Below, in pieces: positions 53,138 through 60,470 of a DNA stretch of 64,000 nt. Where the stretch lies: NCBI GenBank assembly GCA_003223515.1, contig QHVI01000047.1:20861-84860 (forward strand), given 5' to 3'. Within the stretch, counting starts at the first letter, position 1. The number at the start of each line of letters is the position of its first letter. The DNA is from Candidatus Angelobacter sp. Gp1-AA117 (GTDB lineage Bacteria > Acidobacteriota > Terriglobia > Terriglobales > Acidobacteriaceae). The translations under genes were made by a program, and so were the position numbers. Below the pieces are notes generated by a model that saw only the letters and a program-made list of their open reading frames with translations, was not told the DNA's origin and ran no database searches.

Positions 53138-54337
53138 CTATGTTGTAGCGTTTCTTCCATGTGCAACCTGCCGGATCTCCGCGACTGACTGGGTCAATAA
53201 AATCTCACCATCCCTGAACACGGGCCGCAGCACATCTTCCGGATCATCTCCCTTTACCGCCGGAACCGTCGCCCATTTGCCCTCGTTATGAAGAAGCGCG
53301 AGCCGTCCGCGCTTTGAAGCTTTATCGTGGCCTTCCACCGGGTCTTTGAAGACATCCCGCGCCTCGCCATTCACCACGATGGAAGATGTCTTGAAGGCGA
53401 ACTTCTGCGTATCACGATTGAGCTGCTGCAGTAATGCTCCGCCCATTCCGAAGGTGATGTTGTCGGCAGACCATCCGGCGCGGTTCATGGCAGTGAGCGT
53501 GTCCTGAATCGTCCAGTAGTTCACGCCATCTCCCTGAATCACCCGCACCTTGGGATTAAGCACACGGAAACCTTTGCTGTTGGTTTCATAGCCAAGTTTT
53601 TTAGCGAGGATATCGAGAACTTTCAGCACCACATCCTTGGGATTGCCGGAGTCCGGCCTCACCACCAGCGTGCCTTTGTAATACTTCTGCAGCAATCGGA
53701 TGCCGGCCACGGTGTCTGTGCCCTTGAAGTTGATCAGGTGGGCTGCCGCTCCAATTCCGGCTGTCTCTTCGCTGGAGACGCCACGATAACCGAAATCATG
53801 CAGCTTGAAATCGATCAGCCCCGGATCACCTGAGCGCTTCAATGCCGCCAGGAAAACCTTGCGAATGGCATTCGAGAGCGTTCCCACCGTGATCGGATAC
53901 CAGACCTTGAGCAGCAGCGTTTCCAGGTAATTCGTAAGCCAGAAGCACTGCGGATCGGTGTTCTCAATGGTCATCAGCACATTGTGCGTATCCACCTGCG
54001 TTCCCTCAGGCACGGCCTTGATGATCACCGGAAGCCGCCCGCCGTAATGCTTCACAATGTGCATCCAGCCATTGAAGTTGAACACTCCAGGGCCGATATG
54101 CTGGTCGACAAACTCGCGCGCTTCGATTACGTCCTGCTCCTTGACCACGGCTCCGTTCAGGTAATGCAGCAGGTAATACTGCAGGCCGAAGAACAGCGTC
54201 TGGTCGAACATTCCGCCACGGGATTCCAGGTAGCTGTAGACGTACTGCGTCCCCGGCGGATATTGCTTCCAGTGACTGAACTTATAACTGTCTGTTTGCA
54301 GGACGAGGTTCATGCGCGTCGATTGTAGCGGATTCAC
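53138..54337 (-). CDS. nadV: Nicotinamide phosphoribosyltransferase with an internal in-frame gap
   Basis: NAMPT converts nicotinamide and PRPP to NMN for NAD salvage. NLVLQTDSYKFSHWKQYPPG, FGYRGVSSEETAGIGAAAHL, INFKGTDTVAG, VVRPDSGNP and VIQGDGVNYWTIQDTL are unmistakable. At residue 221 LLQKYYK runs directly into GTLVVRPDSGNP. Family members have about 70 residues there, including SVPAAEHS with the catalytic His (His247 in human NAMPT) and the SDSYDxYN helix. The total of 399 residues versus about 470-490 fits such a loss. The frame is preserved. Activity is doubtful unless the gap is an assembly artefact. Confidence 0.85.
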   Translation of the reverse strand: MNPLQSTRMNLVLQTDSYKFSHWKQYPPGTQYVYSYLESRGGMFDQTLFFGLQYYLLHYLNGAVVKEQDVIEAREFVDQHIGPGVFNFNGWMHIVKHYGGRLPVIIKAVPEGTQVDTHNVLMTIENTDPQCFWLTNYLETLLLKVWYPITVGTLSNAIRKVFLAALKRSGDPGLIDFKLHDFGYRGVSSEETAGIGAAAHLINFKGTDTVAGIRLLQKYYKGTLVVRPDSGNPKDVVLKVLDILAKKLGYETNSKGFRVLNPKVRVIQGDGVNYWTIQDTLTAMNRAGWSADNITFGMGGALLQQLNRDTQKFAFKTSSIVVNGEARDVFKDPVEGHDKASKRGRLALLHNEGKWATVPAVKGDDPEDVLRPVFRDGEILLTQSVAEIRQVAHGRNATT

Positions 54338-54449
54338 CGCAAAGGGCGCAGAGGACGCAAAGGGACAAGGATTCTTTGCCGCTGATAAACGCTGATGAAC
54401 GCTGATAAGGTTTTGCTAAGTACTAAATACTAAGTACTAACTACTTAGC
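54332..54449. repeat. Composite repeat: CGCAAAGGGCGC, GCTGATAAACGC and TACTAAGTACTAA words
   Basis: CACCGCAAAGGGCGCAGAGG, GACGCAAAGGGACAAGG, then GCCGCTGATAAACGCTGATG and AACGCTGATAAGGTTTTGC, then CTAAGTACTAAATACTAAGT and ACTAACTACTTAGC. The first two parts match 44751-44823. It begins within the nadV start region and ends at the stop of the REC-PilZ gene. Confidence 0.7.
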
Positions 54450-55143
54450 TCAATACCATGCACCTGTGCCCCAGCCACTCCGAAATGTGGGGCGTGCCGG
54501 TGCAGGTGATGGAGTTGAACTTGACTCCGGCGTGCCCTTCGCTATCCACCCACATGATTTCGCCTTTGCCCTTTACAGATGGTCCTGAAGGTAACTCAAA
54601 AGCGAAGTCTATGGGCGTTCCCGGTTCGAAGAGGCGAAATGAACGGAGGGCCATGCCGGTTTCGCTCAGGTTGGAAGTCAGGGCCCGGTGCTGAACGCCG
54701 TCATAAAAAAGAGTGATGGGAATGACCAGCTTGTGGCGGAAATAATGTTTGCGCTCTTCAGTCAATACCGGCGCGGCCCGGGACAGCAAATCCTGAATCT
54801 GGCTGAGCGTGAGCGGCTTAGTGGCAATGAAGTTGGCTCCGGCCTTTTTCGCCATCTCCGCTTCTTCCGTGGTTGCGGTGCATGCAAATATAACCGACGT
54901 CCGGTTGGAATGGCTTTTTCTCACCACCTCGATGAACTCCAGCGCGCCGCGCACCTGGACGTCGATGATGATGCCATCGATCTTGCGGCGGTTGATGAAA
55001 TCGTTGGCGCTGGTAATGCTGGGCGTTGAATCAAGCCGGCTGCCGAATTCCTGGCAGGCAAGCACCAGCATCTTTAATGTGGAGTAATCATTGCTGACAA
55101 CCAGGAGTTCCAGGTTATTCAGCAGTACAGAACTGGGAGCCAT
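54445..55143 (-). CDS. REC-like + PilZ domain protein
   Basis: 232 residues. The N-terminal receiver-like domain (about 8-125) has LLVVSNDYSTLKML, where the usual acidic pair is reduced to one Asp, and IIIDVQVRG, whose Asp is the candidate phosphorylation site. FACTATTEE (Thr) and FIATKPLTLSQI (Lys) are conserved. The C-terminal PilZ domain (about 135-225) has YFRHKLVIPI, a weak Arg motif, and NLSETGMALRSF, matching N-x-S-x-x-G. The likely role is a c-di-GMP-responsive output regulator with an atypical receiver. No kinase is adjacent. Confidence 0.8.
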   Translation of the reverse strand: MAPSSVLLNNLELLVVSNDYSTLKMLVLACQEFGSRLDSTPSITSANDFINRRKIDGIIIDVQVRGALEFIEVVRKSHSNRTSVIFACTATTEEAEMAKKAGANFIATKPLTLSQIQDLLSRAAPVLTEERKHYFRHKLVIPITLFYDGVQHRALTSNLSETGMALRSFRLFEPGTPIDFAFELPSGPSVKGKGEIMWVDSEGHAGVKFNSITCTGTPHISEWLGHRCMVLS

Positions 55144-55195
55144 TTACCACAACCTTCGGGAAGCTATAGAAAATGTACTCTGCTTAAGGTGAGTT

Positions 55196-55226
55196 GAAAA
55201 CAGTTTTTACCCCTTTTTCTGTTTTC
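55196..55226 (-). terminator. Weak hairpin after the WYL-like gene
   Basis: GAAAACAG (55196-55203) and CTGTTTTC (55219-55226) pair around an A/T-rich loop, 14 bp past the stop at 55240 on the minus strand. Short stem, no strong T-run. Confidence 0.3.
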
Positions 55227-55239
55227 ACAAACACCAGAG

Positions 55240-55554
55240 TCATGCGACCCTCGCGTAGATCTTGTTCCAGTTAAGGTGTTGGTCATAGTCCGCTCCCCGG
55301 CTTCCAGGGAACGTCTCCTCAAGCACTTCTAATCCTGAAATTCCAGATATATCGACGAGCCGCCAGTTCGGCAGACGCCCGGTGCTCTGTCCTCGAACCT
55401 GATAACAAAACAGCCGGTCTGTGCCTTTCATTTGCCCATAATCATGCGGCTCCGCAACCCGTTCCTTGTCCTGGTAGATGAAACGCACCAGGCGCTTTTC
55501 GGCAATGGCGCGGCGGATCAGTTTGTCAGTTGTGGAATCTGCTTTGGGAGGCAT
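55240..55554 (-). CDS. Small WYL-domain-like protein
   Basis: 104 residues. IRRAIAEKRLVRFIYQDKER, AEPHDYGQMKG and CYQVRGQSTGRLPNWRLVDI follow the WYL pattern (beta strands with RxxEPxxY and GYQxxGxSxxG-type phrases). WYL domains bind ligands or nucleic acid and are often fused to HTH regulators, but none is present here. The ATG at 55554 abuts a perfect hairpin that contains its ribosome binding site (see 55555-55586), suggesting post-transcriptional control. It follows the small gene at 55594 on the same strand. Confidence 0.7.
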   Translation of the reverse strand: MPPKADSTTDKLIRRAIAEKRLVRFIYQDKERVAEPHDYGQMKGTDRLFCYQVRGQSTGRLPNWRLVDISGISGLEVLEETFPGSRGADYDQHLNWNKIYARVA

Positions 55555-55586
55555 CGCACCTTCTGAGTATTTTCTCAGAAGGTGCG
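55555..55586 (-). promoter_or_regulatory. Hairpin that buries the ribosome binding site of the WYL-like gene
   Basis: On the minus strand, CGCACCTTCTGAG pairs perfectly with CTCAGAAGGTGCG (13 bp) around a 6-nt AAAATA loop. The ATG starts at the next base. The Shine-Dalgarno AGAAGG lies 4 nt before the ATG and is wholly inside the 3' arm. It has no T-run, so it is not a normal terminator. It could be a thermosensor, a protein or small-RNA target, or a processing stop after the upstream gene. Confidence 0.65.
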
Positions 55587-55593
55587 CGTAAAT

Positions 55594-55782
55594 TTACAGG
55601 TTGAGAGGCCGGGTGCTGGAAACCGCTGGTTCGCTGCTCTGGAGAGCAGATCTTGCGATTTGCGTGGTGTCTGAATACAAGGTCTGCATCTTTTCCTGGA
55701 CACCCTGGCAAACCTGTTGCAAGCGGTCACTATATTCACCGAGCCAGTTCTCGAAGAACGTCTTACGATTTTCTTCACTCAT
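55594..55782 (-). CDS. Small helical protein, unknown function
   Basis: 62 residues, mostly helical and polar (MSEENRKTFFENWLGEYSDR; QQVCQGVQEKMQTLYSDTTQ). A good Shine-Dalgarno (AGAGGG, about 5 nt before the ATG on the minus strand) supports the start. It lies 40 bp upstream of the WYL-like gene and may share a transcript with it. No family recognised. Confidence 0.55.
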   Translation of the reverse strand: MSEENRKTFFENWLGEYSDRLQQVCQGVQEKMQTLYSDTTQIARSALQSSEPAVSSTRPLNL

Positions 55783-56060
55783 AGCACCCTCTGGGGACTG
55801 AGATGTCCTATAGCTAAAAGAGTAACCCGTCTGGCGTACTTGTTACGGTTAAGAAGAGTAATGTTCGGTGAATGAGAGATCAAATTACCAAGTGACATGG
55901 CCCATGCCCGGAACAGGGCTGACACCCATACCCTCACAAAGATAAGCCTTTTCAAATCTTGACCCTGCTCTTACCTACTGTTTACGCCAACTCGCACCTG
56001 AACTGGGTCAAATACTGTAGCGGGCCGGAACAGCAAATCTGGCCCGTGAGGAGCTAAATC
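55783..56060. other. 278-bp divergent intergenic region before macA
   Basis: It lies between the divergently transcribed small gene at 55594 and macA. It must hold promoters for both, but I see no convincing -35/-10 pair or operator. No coding region is supported. Confidence 0.4.
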
Positions 56061-57353
56061 ATGAAATACATCAAAACCAAGTGGTTCGTTTTTGCCGTTT
56101 TGCTGGCGGCCATTGGGATACTTACCGCATTCAAATTTGAAACCGGGAAAGCGCCCCAGTTTGTATCAGAAAAAGTCCAGCAAGGCAATATTGAAAATTC
56201 GGTGCAGGCCACCGGCAGTATCACCGCAGTTACTACCGTGCAGGTAGGCTCACAGGTTTCCGGCACTATCCAGACCCTGAATGCCGACTTCAACTCACAC
56301 GTAAAGAAAGACCAGATCGTCGCGCAGATCGACCCTTCTCTGTTTAAAGGCGCATTGCTTCAGGCGCAGGCTGACCTGCAGGATGCCAATGCGAACCTGC
56401 AAGCCGCCAAAGCCAACCTTGAGAAGGCCCAGGCTGCCGAAGTCCAGACGCACCTTGATTACACCCGCAGCGACCAGCTTGCCCAAGCCGGCGTAATTCC
56501 CGTCCAGCAGCTCGATGCGGCCAAAGCCGCATGGCAGAGCGCAGCAGCGGCAGTCAATGCAGGCAAAGCGCAGGTCACGCAATCTGCCGCCCAGGTGCAG
56601 CAGAAGGCGGCAGCGGTCACGGTGGCCAGGACCAACCTTGATCACACCACCATCCGCTCACCCATCGATGGAACCGTGGTAGCGCGCAGCGTAGACGTCG
56701 GCCAGACGGTCGCGGCTTCTCTGCAGGCGCCCACTCTGTTCACCATCGCGCAGGATCTCACCAAGATGCAGGTCTATGTGAGCACCGATGAGAGCGACGT
56801 GGGCGCCATCCGCACCGGCCAGCCGGTCACGTTCAAGGTGGATGCCTTCCCAACCGAGTCATTCACCGGACGCGTCTCCCAGGTGCGCCTGAACGCCACC
56901 ACCGTGCAGAACGTGGTGACGTATACCACCGTGGTGGACTTCGATAATCCGCAGATGAAGCTCTTCCCCGGCATGACCGCCTATGTGACCATTCCTGTTG
57001 CCACGGCGGACAACGTGATGAAGGTGCCCAACGCTGCCTTGCGCTTCACCCCGCAAACTGATGCCGCTAAAACCCAGAGCGCACAAGGCGGCCAGCAAAG
57101 GAAACAAAAAGACCCGACCGTGACGACGGTATGGAAGCTGGACGCGAACAAGACGCTCGAACCCGTGCAGATCAAGACCGGCATCACTGACCACACCTTT
57201 ACCCAGGTGGAGCAGGTGCTGAAAGGCTCACTCAACCCTGGCGACACGGTGGTGACCGGTGCGGCCACCGCTCAGCGCGCCAGCACTGCCGGTTCGTCCA
57301 CTGTCCCCGGACTGGGCGGCAACGCAGCTCGTGGCGCTCGCGTAGGACGCTAA
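56061..57353 (+). CDS. macA: MacA-type periplasmic adaptor (HlyD family)
   Basis: Membrane-fusion protein linking an inner-membrane ABC exporter to an outer-membrane channel. 430 residues; one N-terminal anchor helix (WFVFAVLLAAIGILTAF), a split lipoyl domain (ATGSITAVTTVQVGSQVSGT and LDHTTIRSPIDGTVVARSVD), an Ala/Gln-rich helical hairpin (about residues 85-190), a beta-barrel domain (VYVSTDESDVGAIRTGQPV) and a membrane-proximal domain. Start has GAGGAG 8 nt upstream. It is the first of three genes; the stop is 23 bp before the ATPase gene. No TolC-like gene is in the window. Confidence 0.9.
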   Translation: MKYIKTKWFVFAVLLAAIGILTAFKFETGKAPQFVSEKVQQGNIENSVQATGSITAVTTVQVGSQVSGTIQTLNADFNSHVKKDQIVAQIDPSLFKGALLQAQADLQDANANLQAAKANLEKAQAAEVQTHLDYTRSDQLAQAGVIPVQQLDAAKAAWQSAAAAVNAGKAQVTQSAAQVQQKAAAVTVARTNLDHTTIRSPIDGTVVARSVDVGQTVAASLQAPTLFTIAQDLTKMQVYVSTDESDVGAIRTGQPVTFKVDAFPTESFTGRVSQVRLNATTVQNVVTYTTVVDFDNPQMKLFPGMTAYVTIPVATADNVMKVPNAALRFTPQTDAAKTQSAQGGQQRKQKDPTVTTVWKLDANKTLEPVQIKTGITDHTFTQVEQVLKGSLNPGDTVVTGAATAQRASTAGSSTVPGLGGNAARGARVGR

Positions 57354-57376
57354 CTAAGGATGACAAAGGAGGAATT

Positions 57377-58243
57377 ATGGCAACGCTAACTCAAGTTGAA
57401 ATGAACATCGTAAACGGAAATGCCGGACTTCCCGTCATCCAGGTGGAAGACGTTCACAAATATTACGACCTGGGCGAAACCAAGGTACACGCACTGCGTG
57501 GAGTGAACCTGACCATCGAGCCCGGAGAGTTCGTAGCGATCATGGGATCGAGCGGCAGCGGCAAGTCAACCTTCATGAACATGCTCGGCTGTCTCGACAA
57601 ACCCAGCAGCGGCAAGTATCTGCTGGAAGGCACTAACGTGGCGCAGCTCGATAAGAAACAGTTGGCTGAAATTCGCAATCGCAAGCTGGGGTTCGTGTTC
57701 CAGGGCTTCAACCTGCTTTCACGCACCACGGCGCTGGAAAACGTGGAACTGCCCACGCTCTATGCGCGTCTGGATAAAGCCGCGCGCCAGGCTCGCGCCC
57801 GAGAAGTGCTGGAGATGGTGGGACTGGGAGATCGGCTCGACCACTTTCCTTCCCAGCTCTCCGGCGGACAGCAGCAGCGCGTGGCCATTGCGCGCGCGCT
57901 GGTGAACCGTCCGGCCATTCTGCTGGCAGACGAGCCTACCGGCAACCTTGACAGCCGCACCTCGGTGGAGATCATGCAGATCTTTCAGACCCTGAATGAC
58001 ACCGGGCTGACCATCGTTTTGGTCACCCACGAACCGGATATTGCCCAGTACGCCAAGCGCATCGTTGTGTTCCGCGATGGCAAGATTCGCCGCGATGAAC
58101 TGGTGAAGCAGCGTCCGCGCGCGGCTGAAGTGCTGAAGACCTTGCCGCAGGTGGACGAAAATGACGCGGAACTAGCAGAAATAAATGACGTGGCCGTGCT
58201 GCCCGTCACCATTGAGACGGCCACGCTCAACGAGGCGCGATAA
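57377..58243 (+). CDS. MacB-type ABC transporter ATPase (LolD-like)
   Basis: 288 residues. Walker [11 protein letters not shown]-loop FVFQGFNLL, signature [15 protein letters not shown], Walker [13 protein letters not shown] and H-loop [13 protein letters not shown] are all intact. It has a 20-residue N-terminal extension and a C-terminal extension of about 50 residues (about [20 protein letters not shown] onward). AAAGGAGG lies just upstream of the ATG. In E. coli MacB the ATPase and permease are fused; here they are separate, as in many acidobacteria. It lies between macA and the permease in one operon and probably also could serve the ATPase-less permeases at 21-23.5 kb, though that is only a guess. 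Confidence 0.93.
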   Translation: MATLTQVEMNIVNGNAGLPVIQVEDVHKYYDLGETKVHALRGVNLTIEPGEFVAIMGSSGSGKSTFMNMLGCLDKPSSGKYLLEGTNVAQLDKKQLAEIRNRKLGFVFQGFNLLSRTTALENVELPTLYARLDKAARQARAREVLEMVGLGDRLDHFPSQLSGGQQQRVAIARALVNRPAILLADEPTGNLDSRTSVEIMQIFQTLNDTGLTIVLVTHEPDIAQYAKRIVVFRDGKIRRDELVKQRPRAAEVLKTLPQVDENDAELAEINDVAVLPVTIETATLNEAR

Positions 58244-58252
58244 GGGGGATTT

Positions 58253-59470
58253 ATGGATTTCATAGCAATATTACGAATCGCAGTGCAGGCGCTCACCCGC
58301 AACAAGATGCGCTCGCTGCTGACCATGCTGGGCATCATCATCGGCGTGGGAGCCGTGATCGCCACCGTAGGCGTAGGCCAAGGCGCGCAGCAGCAGGTGC
58401 AGGATCAGATCGCGGCCATGGGCACCAATGTGATCTTCATCAGCTCAGGCACGGTAAACCGTGGCGGCGTGCGTGTGGGCAGTGGCGCCACCAAAACGCT
58501 GATCAATGAAGACGTGCAGGCCATCCTGCGCGAAGTGCCGACCATCTCTGCCGCTGCTCCGGGCGCAGGCACCAGCGCACAGCTTGTTTTCGATAACCAG
58601 AACTGGAATACCAGGGTCACGGGAACCGAACCGCAGTACTTCCAGATTCGTGACTGGAACTTTGCCGGAGGCGCAGACTTCACCGGGGACGACGTGACTC
58701 ACTCAGCCAATGTGGTTGTGCTGGGCGCAACCGTGAAGCAGAACCTCTTCGGAGGGAGCGATCCTGTAGGACAGACCATCCGCCTGGGCAATCTGCCCTT
58801 CCAGGTCGTTGGCGTGCTGCAGGCCAAAGGACAATCCGGCATCGGCCAGGATCAGGACGATATGGTCTATGTGCCGATTACCACGCTGCAGAAAAAGATC
58901 ACCGGGCAGGACTGGCTGCAGTACATCATTGCCTCGGCCAGTTCGCAGCCGGCCAGCTATGCTGCCCAGGATCAGATTACCTCTCAGCTGCGCGACCGGC
59001 ACCGCATCCGCCAGGGGCAAGACGACGATTTCAGCGTCCGCAACCTTGCTGATGTGGCCGAACTGGCAGATCAGTCTTCCAAGATCATGACGCTGCTCCT
59101 GGCTTCGATTGCCGGCGTCTCGCTGATCGTAGGCGGAATCGGCATTATGAACATCATGCTGGTTTCGGTCACCGAGCGCACCCGCGAGATCGGCATCCGC
59201 ATCGCCATTGGCGCGACTGAGTCGGACGTACTGCGCCAGTTCCTGAGCGAGTCGGTGGTGCTCAGCGTGGCCGGAGGCATTGTCGGCATCCTCTTCGGCG
59301 TGGTGTCGTCCATCACCATCACCAAGGTGCTGGGCTGGCACATTTTGATTTCATCGATTGCAGTTGTTGCAGCGGTGGTGTTCTCAATGGCTGTGGGCGT
59401 TTTCTTCGGATACTATCCAGCGCGTAAAGCCGCGCGGCTCGATCCGATTGAAGCGCTCCGCTTTGAGTAA
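58253..59470 (+). CDS. MacB-type ABC transporter permease
   Basis: 405 residues: N-terminal helix (NKMRSLLTMLGIIIGVGAVI), periplasmic MacB_PCD domain (about residues 45-265), then three helices with VGGIGIMNIMLVSVTERTRE and a C-terminal RKAARLDPIEALRFE. AAGGGGG-type ribosome binding site 9 bp after the ATPase stop. Together with the adaptor and ATPase it forms a tripartite exporter for a hydrophobic drug, peptide or lipid. Followed by a strong terminator. Confidence 0.93.
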   Translation: MDFIAILRIAVQALTRNKMRSLLTMLGIIIGVGAVIATVGVGQGAQQQVQDQIAAMGTNVIFISSGTVNRGGVRVGSGATKTLINEDVQAILREVPTISAAAPGAGTSAQLVFDNQNWNTRVTGTEPQYFQIRDWNFAGGADFTGDDVTHSANVVVLGATVKQNLFGGSDPVGQTIRLGNLPFQVVGVLQAKGQSGIGQDQDDMVYVPITTLQKKITGQDWLQYIIASASSQPASYAAQDQITSQLRDRHRIRQGQDDDFSVRNLADVAELADQSSKIMTLLLASIAGVSLIVGGIGIMNIMLVSVTERTREIGIRIAIGATESDVLRQFLSESVVLSVAGGIVGILFGVVSSITITKVLGWHILISSIAVVAAVVFSMAVGVFFGYYPARKAARLDPIEALRFE

Positions 59471-59785
59471 ACTGCAACCAGGAAGGCCTGAGGCGATTAG
59501 CTCCCGCCTCAGGCCTTTGTCTTTTTGAGCAATTAGCAATATGCAATTGAAATTGTGCAGTCTCCAACCAGGGCCGCAGCTTATTCTTAAGCGCACAACT
59601 CGCTTGATTTTCGCCATCTAATTATTTAAATCGTCAAGACAGCTTTACAAAAATCAACCCTTCATAACCTGGATATTAAGAACAAAGTAAACAGGGTAGG
59701 GTTTCTATCATCAAGAGAAATTTAGGGCCTGTCGGTCGCAATAAACAGAGATCCAGCAGACGAGGCCTTATGGAGGAATTATTTT
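59471..59785. other. 315-bp gap between the exporter operon and the Arg-Asp repeat protein
   Basis: Apart from the terminator it holds an AGCAATTAGCAATATGCAAT word run (about 59530-59549) and an A/T-rich stretch (59615-59760) that probably carries the promoter of the next gene. No gene is supported. Confidence 0.5.
59483..59526 (+). terminator. Intrinsic terminator of the macA operon
   Basis: A 13-bp perfect GC-rich stem: AAGGCCTGAGGCG (59483-59495) and CGCCTCAGGCCTT (59505-59517), a 9-nt loop, then TGTCTTTTT. It lies 13 bp after the permease stop. Confidence 0.9.
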
Positions 59786-60352
59786 ATGAAACGACTGCGG
59801 ATGTTGCTGATTACCACCGCTTTGACCGTTGGAGGCTCGGCCTTTGCCGGTGCGCAGGCCCAGCAGACCGTGCCTTATCAGAACCAGGGCTGGGGCTATC
59901 AGAATCAGAATCCCAACTGGGGCTACCAGGATCGTGATCGTGACCGCGATCATGACTGGGATCGTGACAGAGATCGGGATCGCGATCATGACCGCGATCG
60001 CGACAGAGACCGTGACCGAGACAGAGATCGTGACTGGCGTAACCGCAATCGCAACGGAAACTATGGCGGCTCTCGCAATGGCAATTACGGCTATGGTGCA
60101 GCCCGCCAGTATGGCTATCAGGATGGCGTCAACGACGGCGCGAACGACCGCCGCAGCGGACACAGCTTCCGTCCTACCCAGGACAGCAACTACAAACATG
60201 CTGACCGGGGCTACAGCTCAAATTATGGCGACAAGAACTCGTACAAATCCGAATACCGCCAGGCGTATTCGCAAGGCTACCAGCAGGGCTACAACGGCAA
60301 CGGCGGCTATGGTAACAACGGCAACCGTGGCGGCGGATGGTGGCACCGCTAA
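59786..60352 (+). CDS. Secreted protein with Arg-Asp dipeptide repeats and a Tyr/Gly-rich tail
   Basis: 188 residues. GGAGGA lies 8 nt before the ATG. Signal peptide MLLITTALTVGGSAFAGAQA. Then a Gln/Asn/Tyr/Gly segment, a low-complexity block of about 38 residues made almost wholly of Arg-Asp pairs with an occasional His-Asp or Trp, and an Asn/Gly stretch. The C-terminal 80 residues look like a real domain: GYQDGVNDGANDRRSGHSFR and KSEYRQAYSQGYQQGYNG. The family is not recognised. It is probably periplasmic or surface-exposed and could bind ions, polymers or nucleic acid. Confidence 0.75.
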   Translation: MKRLRMLLITTALTVGGSAFAGAQAQQTVPYQNQGWGYQNQNPNWGYQDRDRDRDHDWDRDRDRDRDHDRDRDRDRDRDRDRDWRNRNRNGNYGGSRNGNYGYGAARQYGYQDGVNDGANDRRSGHSFRPTQDSNYKHADRGYSSNYGDKNSYKSEYRQAYSQGYQQGYNGNGGYGNNGNRGGGWWHR

Positions 60353-60384
60353 TCGAAGTTAAACAACGCGCGTAACAAGCAGAC

Positions 60385-60419
60385 ACGGCGGAACAAACAG
60401 AGCATGTTCCGCCGTTTTG
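60385..60419 (+). terminator. Intrinsic terminator after the Arg-Asp repeat gene
   Basis: ACGGCGGAACA (60385-60395) pairs with TGTTCCGCCGT (60405-60415) around a 9-nt loop, followed by TTTGCTTTT. Confidence 0.88.
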
Positions 60420-60430
60420 CTTTTGGTTAG

Positions 60431-60458
60431 CTGCCTTCGCGTCCTTCGCGGTGAAAAT
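60431..60458. repeat. TGCGTCC-type repeat copy
   Basis: CTGCCTTCGCGTCCTTCGCG then GTGAAAAT. A short copy just past the terminator and 13 bp before the CocE remnant. Confidence 0.5.
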
Positions 60459-60470
60459 TCGAATTACCGC

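Noticed and set aside
59768..60199. A hydrophobic 143-codon frame opposite the Arg-Asp repeat gene
   Set aside because: Ile/Val/Ser/Thr runs are just the complement of Arg-Asp codons; the plus-strand gene has signal peptide, ribosome binding site and terminator.
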